Under the pieces are notes generated by a model. It had not been told where the DNA came from. It saw only the letters and a program-made list of their open reading frames with translations, and made no database searches. Below are positions 60,018-64,000 of a stretch of DNA of 64,000 bases, in pieces. Made by a program: the position numbers and the translations under genes. The first letter of the stretch is position 1. Every line of letters begins with the position of its first letter. The stretch spans positions 1 to 64,000 of the forward strand of contig NZ_CALXEG010000002.1 of NCBI RefSeq assembly GCF_944387275.1, written 5' to 3'. Origin of the DNA: an uncultured Pseudoflavonifractor sp. GTDB lineage: Bacteria; Bacillota; Clostridia; Oscillospirales; Oscillospiraceae.

Positions 60018-60278
60018 ATGGAAGTGAAGAAACAGTTGGTCCTGCGGGAGATCGCAGGGGACTATGCTCTGATTCCAGTAGGTGATACTGTAATCAAAAA
60101 TAACGGTTTGTTTTCCTTGAGCGAGACTGGAGCCCGCATCTGGGAGCTTCTGCCCCAGGCTGAGGGTACGGAGCAGCTGGTGGACACGCTGCTGGAGGAG
60201 TACGACGTGGACCGGGAGACGCTGGAGCAGGATGTAACGGAATTCCTGAATCAGCTCCGACAGATGGAGATCCTCTAA
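60018..60278 (+). CDS. PqqD-family protein (peptide recognition element)
   Basis: 86 residues: GDYALIPVGDTVIKNNGLFSLSETGARIWELL, then LVDTLLEEYDVDRETLEQDVTEFLNQLRQMEIL, the small winged PqqD/RRE fold that binds RiPP leader peptides and presents them to radical SAM enzymes. It lies 9 bp after the radical SAM gene. Very likely the recognition subunit of this cluster. Confidence 0.92.
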   Translation: MEVKKQLVLREIAGDYALIPVGDTVIKNNGLFSLSETGARIWELLPQAEGTEQLVDTLLEEYDVDRETLEQDVTEFLNQLRQMEIL

Positions 60279-61145
60279 GTGAGGAGACGGCGGCGGTGGC
60301 TGTTGTTAGCGGCGGCGGCCCTCCTGCTCCTGGCGGCCTGGGTGGTCTGGGGAGTGTGGCGCTCGGCCCACCGGCCGGTGGCCCGGACCTGGCAGGTGGA
60401 GGCGGGGCTGCCCGTGCGGCTGGCGGTGCTGTCGGATCTGCACGGCTGCGTGTTCGGGGAACACAACGGCGAGCTGGCTGCCCTGGTGGCGGAACAGGAG
60501 CCGGATCTGATCCTGCTGGACGGGGATATGCTCAACGGCGACGCGCCGGGGCCGGAGGATCTGCTGGACCTGCTGGGGCAGCTGGTGGAGATCGCGCCGG
60601 TCTACTACGCCTGGGGCAACCATGAGCGGGAGTACATCTCCTGTAACACCTCCGACCTGCGGGCCCAGATCGAGGCCCTGGGGGCGGTGGTGCTGGAGCT
60701 GGACTATGTGGACCTGACGGTCAACGGCGCACAGCTGCGGCTGGGCGGCATGTACGACTACGCCTTCGCCCTGGACGACAAGAACTCCTGCGATCCGGCG
60801 CGGATGAAGCCGGAGGTGTGGCAGTTCCTGACGGATTTCCAGGACACGGACCGGTATAAGGTGATGCTGTCCCACCGGCCGGACAGCTTTGTGTTCGGGG
60901 AGGCATCCGTAACCTGGAATGTGGATCTGGTGGTCAGCGGCCACCTCCACGGGGGACAGGTGGTGCTGCCCCTGCTGGGGGGCGTGTTCGGCGGGGACCA
61001 GGGCCTGTTTCCGAAGTATGTACACGGCATCTATGAGAAAGACAAGCTTGTCCTGGCGGTCACCAGCGGCCTGGGCAGTCAACCGGAGCGGCTGCCCCGG
61101 TTCAACAACCCGCCGGAGGTCATGGTGCTGGATCTGTCGGCCTGA
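60279..61145 (+). CDS. Membrane-anchored metallophosphoesterase
   Basis: 288 residues. An N-terminal Arg-rich segment and one transmembrane helix (WLLLAAAALLLLAAWVVWGVW) precede a calcineurin-like phosphoesterase domain with metal motifs LSDLHGC, LLDGDML, WGNHE and VSGHLHGGQ. YkuE-like architecture; in Bacillus related enzymes act on wall or membrane phosphoesters. The GTG start is directly after the PqqD-like stop, so is coupled. Its position in the cluster suggests it acts on a phosphorylated product, which fits the upstream kinase. Confidence 0.92.
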   Translation: MRRRRRWLLLAAAALLLLAAWVVWGVWRSAHRPVARTWQVEAGLPVRLAVLSDLHGCVFGEHNGELAALVAEQEPDLILLDGDMLNGDAPGPEDLLDLLGQLVEIAPVYYAWGNHEREYISCNTSDLRAQIEALGAVVLELDYVDLTVNGAQLRLGGMYDYAFALDDKNSCDPARMKPEVWQFLTDFQDTDRYKVMLSHRPDSFVFGEASVTWNVDLVVSGHLHGGQVVLPLLGGVFGGDQGLFPKYVHGIYEKDKLVLAVTSGLGSQPERLPRFNNPPEVMVLDLSA

Positions 61146-61160
61146 GAGGAGAGACCGCCT

Positions 61161-62402
61161 GTGGAGAAACATGAGCAGCAGCTTTTACAGTGCCTCCGGT
61201 CGGCCCTGTTCCGGCAGGAGGCCGCCCAGTGGCCCGGAGATGAGGAAGAGCTTAACAGGCTCCTGACGCTGGCGGAGGAGCAGCACGTCCTCCCCCTGGT
61301 GCTGGACCGGCTCATCCCCGCCGCCAGGACTGCCGGCGCGGAGGCGGACGCTCTGCGCCCCCTGCGGCAGATGCTGCTCCAGAGCGCTGTGGGGCAGACC
61401 CGGCGCACCCGGAAGCTGGAGGCGCTCTATGGCGCGCTGGAGGCAGAGGGCCTGCGGCCCCTTCTAGTCAAGGGTCTGGCCTGCCGCCTGCTCTACCCCA
61501 ATCCGGACCTGCGCCCCTCCTCCGACGAGGACCTGCTGGCCCGGGAGGAAGAGATGAAAGATATCCACCGGGTGTTTACCCGCATGGGGATGGAGCAGGA
61601 GGGGGACGGCCGGCTGGGCGAGGCCCAGGTGGTGACCTATTGGGACAGGGAGAGCGGCCTGCGCATAGAGCTCCACCGGAAGCTGTTCCCCGAGGACGCC
61701 CGGGCCTACGGCGGCATGAACCGCTGCTTTGAGCAGTCCTTTGACCGGGGCATACGCCTGGAGGGGGCAAATGGCCCGGTGTGGACCATGGGGCCGGATG
61801 ACCACCTGCTCTATCTCATCTGCCACAGCTTCAAGCACTTTCTCCACTCGGGCTTTGGCGTCCGGCAGGTGTGCGACATCTGCCTGGCGGCAGCTGCCTG
61901 GGGAGAGCGCATCGACTGGGACGGCTTTTTCGCCGCCCTGGAGCCCTTCCGGGCGGACTGCTTTGCCCGGAACCTGTTTGCCATCGGCGCGGAGTACCTG
62001 GGCTTTGCCGGACGCTGGCCTTTGCCCATGGAGGCGGCCCTGGCCGCCCGGGGTGAGACCGACTGCGGCGCCCTGCTGGAGGATCTGCTCACCGCCGGCG
62101 TGTACGGCAGCAGCTCTGATGTGCGGCTCCACAGCAGCCGCATCACCCTCAACGCCGCAGCGGCGGAGGGGGAGCAGACGCTGGGCCGGTCGGTACTGCG
62201 GACGGTGTTTCCCTCCGCCCGAGAGCTAGAGGGGCGCTATCCTTATTTAAAGAAAAAGCCCTGGCTGCTGCCTGGGGCCTGGGTCCAGCGGCTGGCCCAC
62301 TACGCCGGGGAGAACCTGGGCCGGACAGGCGCGGCCCGGGAGAGCGTGGCCATCGGCGAGCGCCGGGTGGCTTTACTGAAGAAATACGGGGTGATCCCAT
62401 GA
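61161..62402 (+). CDS. NTP_transf_5-family nucleotidyltransferase
   Basis: 413 residues, the family length. The core LLVKGLACRLLYPNPDLRPSSDEDLLAREEEMKDIHRVF has the D-x-D nucleotidyltransferase motif (SSDEDLL), followed by VTYWDRESGLRIELHRKLF and HLLYLICHSFKHFLHSGFGVRQVCDICL. Members occur with PqqD, S24/S26 peptidases and HprK-like kinases, including some lasso peptide clusters. Start GTG 61161 after GAGAGGAGAG. The biochemical role in these clusters is not established. Confidence 0.88.
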   Translation: MEKHEQQLLQCLRSALFRQEAAQWPGDEEELNRLLTLAEEQHVLPLVLDRLIPAARTAGAEADALRPLRQMLLQSAVGQTRRTRKLEALYGALEAEGLRPLLVKGLACRLLYPNPDLRPSSDEDLLAREEEMKDIHRVFTRMGMEQEGDGRLGEAQVVTYWDRESGLRIELHRKLFPEDARAYGGMNRCFEQSFDRGIRLEGANGPVWTMGPDDHLLYLICHSFKHFLHSGFGVRQVCDICLAAAAWGERIDWDGFFAALEPFRADCFARNLFAIGAEYLGFAGRWPLPMEAALAARGETDCGALLEDLLTAGVYGSSSDVRLHSSRITLNAAAAEGEQTLGRSVLRTVFPSARELEGRYPYLKKKPWLLPGAWVQRLAHYAGENLGRTGAARESVAIGERRVALLKKYGVIP

Positions 62403-62890
62403 ACAGCGGGCGGCGTCTGCTGCACGACGACCAGGTGGAGGAGCGGCTGGCGCCGCTGCTCCGGGCGGGGGCGGAGGTGCCCCTGGTGGTGACGGGAAAC
62501 AGCATGGTCCCCTTCCTCCGGGACCGGCGGGACAAGGTGTACCTGAAATCCCCCGATCTTGTGCCCGTCCGGACGGGAGACATCCTGTTTTTCAAGCGGG
62601 ACAGCGGCCAGTGGATCCTCCACCGGCTGCACCACTTCACGGCGGACGGTCTGCTGGTCATCAACGGCGACGGCCAGACCTGGTTTGAGACCATCCGCCC
62701 GGACCAGGTGCTGGGCGTGGTGGTGAAGATCAGCCGGAGCGGAAAGCCCCCCTTTCCCGCCCGGCGGTGGGACTGGGCGCTGCTGCGCCGGCTGTGGAAG
62801 CTGCTGCTGCCGGTGCGGCCGGCGCTGCTGCGGGTTCTGGGACGGATCGGCCGGCTGAGACCCGGGCGGCCGACGGGCCGGAGGGCCTGA
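62399..62890 (+). CDS. S24/S26-like peptidase
   Basis: 163 residues. LVVTGNSMVPFLRDRRDKVYLK carries the TGNSM motif with the catalytic Ser, and GDILFFKRDSGQWILHRLHHFTADGLLVINGDGQTW forms the rest of the LexA/signal-peptidase-like beta fold. The second catalytic Lys is not clear; HR occupies the expected ILH(R/K) site. The last 50 residues are basic. Its ATG overlaps the previous stop. Possibly a leader-cleaving peptidase of the cluster. Confidence 0.8.
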   Translation: MNSGRRLLHDDQVEERLAPLLRAGAEVPLVVTGNSMVPFLRDRRDKVYLKSPDLVPVRTGDILFFKRDSGQWILHRLHHFTADGLLVINGDGQTWFETIRPDQVLGVVVKISRSGKPPFPARRWDWALLRRLWKLLLPVRPALLRVLGRIGRLRPGRPTGRRA

Positions 62891-62997
62891 TGCGCCCCTC
62901 CGCAAAACGCCTGCAGCGCTGTCCCCACAGGGCTTTCCAGGCTGTCGGGCATAGTGGGAAAAGAGGCAATATTTTCCCGAATATATACCTGGTTTAT

Positions 62998-63026
62998 TTG
63001 ACTTCCAGGAAGAAATGAGATAAAAT
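62998..63026 (+). promoter_or_regulatory. Promoter of the capD-like gene
   Basis: TTGACT, 17 bp, TAAAAT, 37 bp before ATG 63064. Confidence 0.8.
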
Positions 63027-63063
63027 GGAACGAATAAAGCCAGATATAGGGGAGAAGAGAGAT

Positions 63064-64000
63064 ATGAACATGGCACGTATTCGCGGGTGGATTGTGCTGG
63101 CCATGGATGTGTTCACCATCTTTGCGTGCAATATCCTGATATTTCTGCCGGCCTATCTGAGGAATGACATCCGCCTGCTCAATCTGATCCTGCACATCGG
63201 GTTTCTGACCGCCTGTGTGCTGGTGTTCCAGGTGGTATTCAGGACCTATGAGAGCCTGTGGCGCTACGCGGAGAGCAGGGAGTACCTCTGCCTGCTCAGC
63301 GGGCTGACGGCGGGCTATGTGCTCTACGCCGTGCTGAATGTCCTGCTGGGGGCCCAGAGTGTGTGGATAGCCTCCGCCTTTTTCGGCACGGTGATCGCCC
63401 TGGTGGTCATGCTGGCCTACCGCTTTGCCTACCGCCTGTTCCGGTTCCGGAGGGCGGGCATGCAGAACAAGGGCCAGCGGCAGGTGGCCATCATCGGCAC
63501 CGGCACCGCCGGCGTGTCCCTGCTCTACGAGCTGATGCACAACATCGGCGGGAATTACGCCCCTTACTGCCTGCTGGACGACGCCCCCGACAAGATCGGA
63601 AAGGTGGTCCAGGGCGTGCCGGTGAAAGGCCCCATCAATGACCTGTGCGCCATCCTGCAGGACACTCCGGTGACCGAGATCATCCTGGCCATCCCCACCC
63701 TGAAGGCCGAGCGGAAGGCGGAGATCCTGGAGCTGTGCTCCAAGACCAAGTGCCGCCTGCATATCCTGTCCGACCCCATCAAGCAGCTGGAGGGCAACGC
63801 GGGCTCCATCATGGCCTCCAACGTCCGCGAGGTGCAGATCGAGGACCTGCTGGGCCGGGACCCCATCCAGCTGGACAAGGCCAGCGTCCGGTCCTTCCTG
63901 GAGGGCAAGACGGTGCTGGTGACTGGCGGCGGCGGCTCCATCGGCTCGGAGCTGTGCCGTCAGATCGCGGAATGTGGGCCCAGACAGCTGATTGCGGTGG
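63064..64000 (+). CDS. CapD/PglF-type nucleotide-sugar dehydratase/epimerase (3' end outside window)
   Basis: Partial: about 312 residues are visible. Four transmembrane helices at the N-terminus (WIVLAMDVFTIFACNILIFLPAY, LILHIGFLTACVLVFQVVF, CLLSGLTAGYVLYAVLNVLLG, WIASAFFGTVIALVVMLAYRF), then a first Rossmann-like domain (VAIIGTGTAGVSLLYEL), then the catalytic short-chain dehydrogenase domain beginning VLVTGGGGSIGSELCRQI. Makes a modified UDP-sugar, often UDP-4-keto or bacillosamine precursors, for surface glycans. GGGGAGAAGAGAG precedes ATG 63064. Confidence 0.93.
   Translation, partial: MNMARIRGWIVLAMDVFTIFACNILIFLPAYLRNDIRLLNLILHIGFLTACVLVFQVVFRTYESLWRYAESREYLCLLSGLTAGYVLYAVLNVLLGAQSVWIASAFFGTVIALVVMLAYRFAYRLFRFRRAGMQNKGQRQVAIIGTGTAGVSLLYELMHNIGGNYAPYCLLDDAPDKIGKVVQGVPVKGPINDLCAILQDTPVTEIILAIPTLKAERKAEILELCSKTKCRLHILSDPIKQLEGNAGSIMASNVREVQIEDLLGRDPIQLDKASVRSFLEGKTVLVTGGGGSIGSELCRQIAECGPRQLIAV

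Overview
The window looks like chromosomal DNA of a GC-rich, spore-forming gut Clostridium relative of the Oscillospiraceae type (Flavonifractor or Lawsonibacter-like). The evidence is strong codon bias to G/C, Gram-positive promoters and SD sites, dipicolinate synthase genes, a lysine riboswitch, an S-layer homology protein, a YtrA-type GntR regulator, and a plant/host glycan-degrading gene set. The species assignment is inference.

Left end (1-4.9 kb): the 3' end of a 5S rRNA and two tandem terminators abut a 5'-truncated dpaA (spoVFA) fragment. This fragment is interrupted by a 3,570-bp element (523-4097) that carries a possible 50-residue small ORF, a large serine recombinase, methylglyoxal synthase and an RlmI-like methyltransferase. 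Removing one GGGGG copy plus the element rejoins dpaA exactly in frame, and both the reconstructed attB and attP are dyads centred on the same G|G step. dpaB follows. This is a skin-like, probably excisable intervening element and is the main discovery candidate.

5-15 kb: a VanW-family surface protein, an XpaC-domain membrane protein, a DUF6483 protein, an orphan promoter with a LexA-like box, tRNA-Tyr and tRNA-Thr, a small sigma-like gene pair, a GntR/ABC exporter operon, and an NhaC-family transporter under a lysine riboswitch (so probably a lysine transporter). 15-28 kb: a polar amino-acid ABC importer, asnS, a LytTR/DUF3021 membrane operon, a lipoprotein, pseudouridine catabolism (psuK-psuG), a ZIP transporter with a metalloregulator-like operator, a rhomboid protease, a secreted MBL hydrolase, a DUF6512 protein and tRNA-Arg(CCG).

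28-29.2 kb is an AT-rich accessory insert next to tRNA-Arg. 29.6-38.3 kb is a complete leftward L-rhamnose operon: alpha-L-rhamnosidase, GPH symporter, RhaB, RhaA, lactaldehyde reductase, RhaD. It is followed by a small membrane protein, a domain-inverted GH3 enzyme and a divergent DeoR-family regulator.

43-50 kb: a four-gene MBOAT/SGNH cluster likely to O-acylate an extracellular glycan, and an ABC exporter. 50-58 kb: a VWA-SLH surface protein and a 1,645-residue secreted GH20-type protein. 57.7-62.9 kb: a putative RiPP-like system made of a Cys-rich precursor, an internal terminator, an HprK-like kinase, a radical-SAM/SPASM protein, a PqqD-like protein, a metallophosphoesterase, an NTP_transf_5 nucleotidyltransferase and an S24/S26-like peptidase. 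The window ends inside a CapD/PglF-type nucleotide-sugar dehydratase gene.
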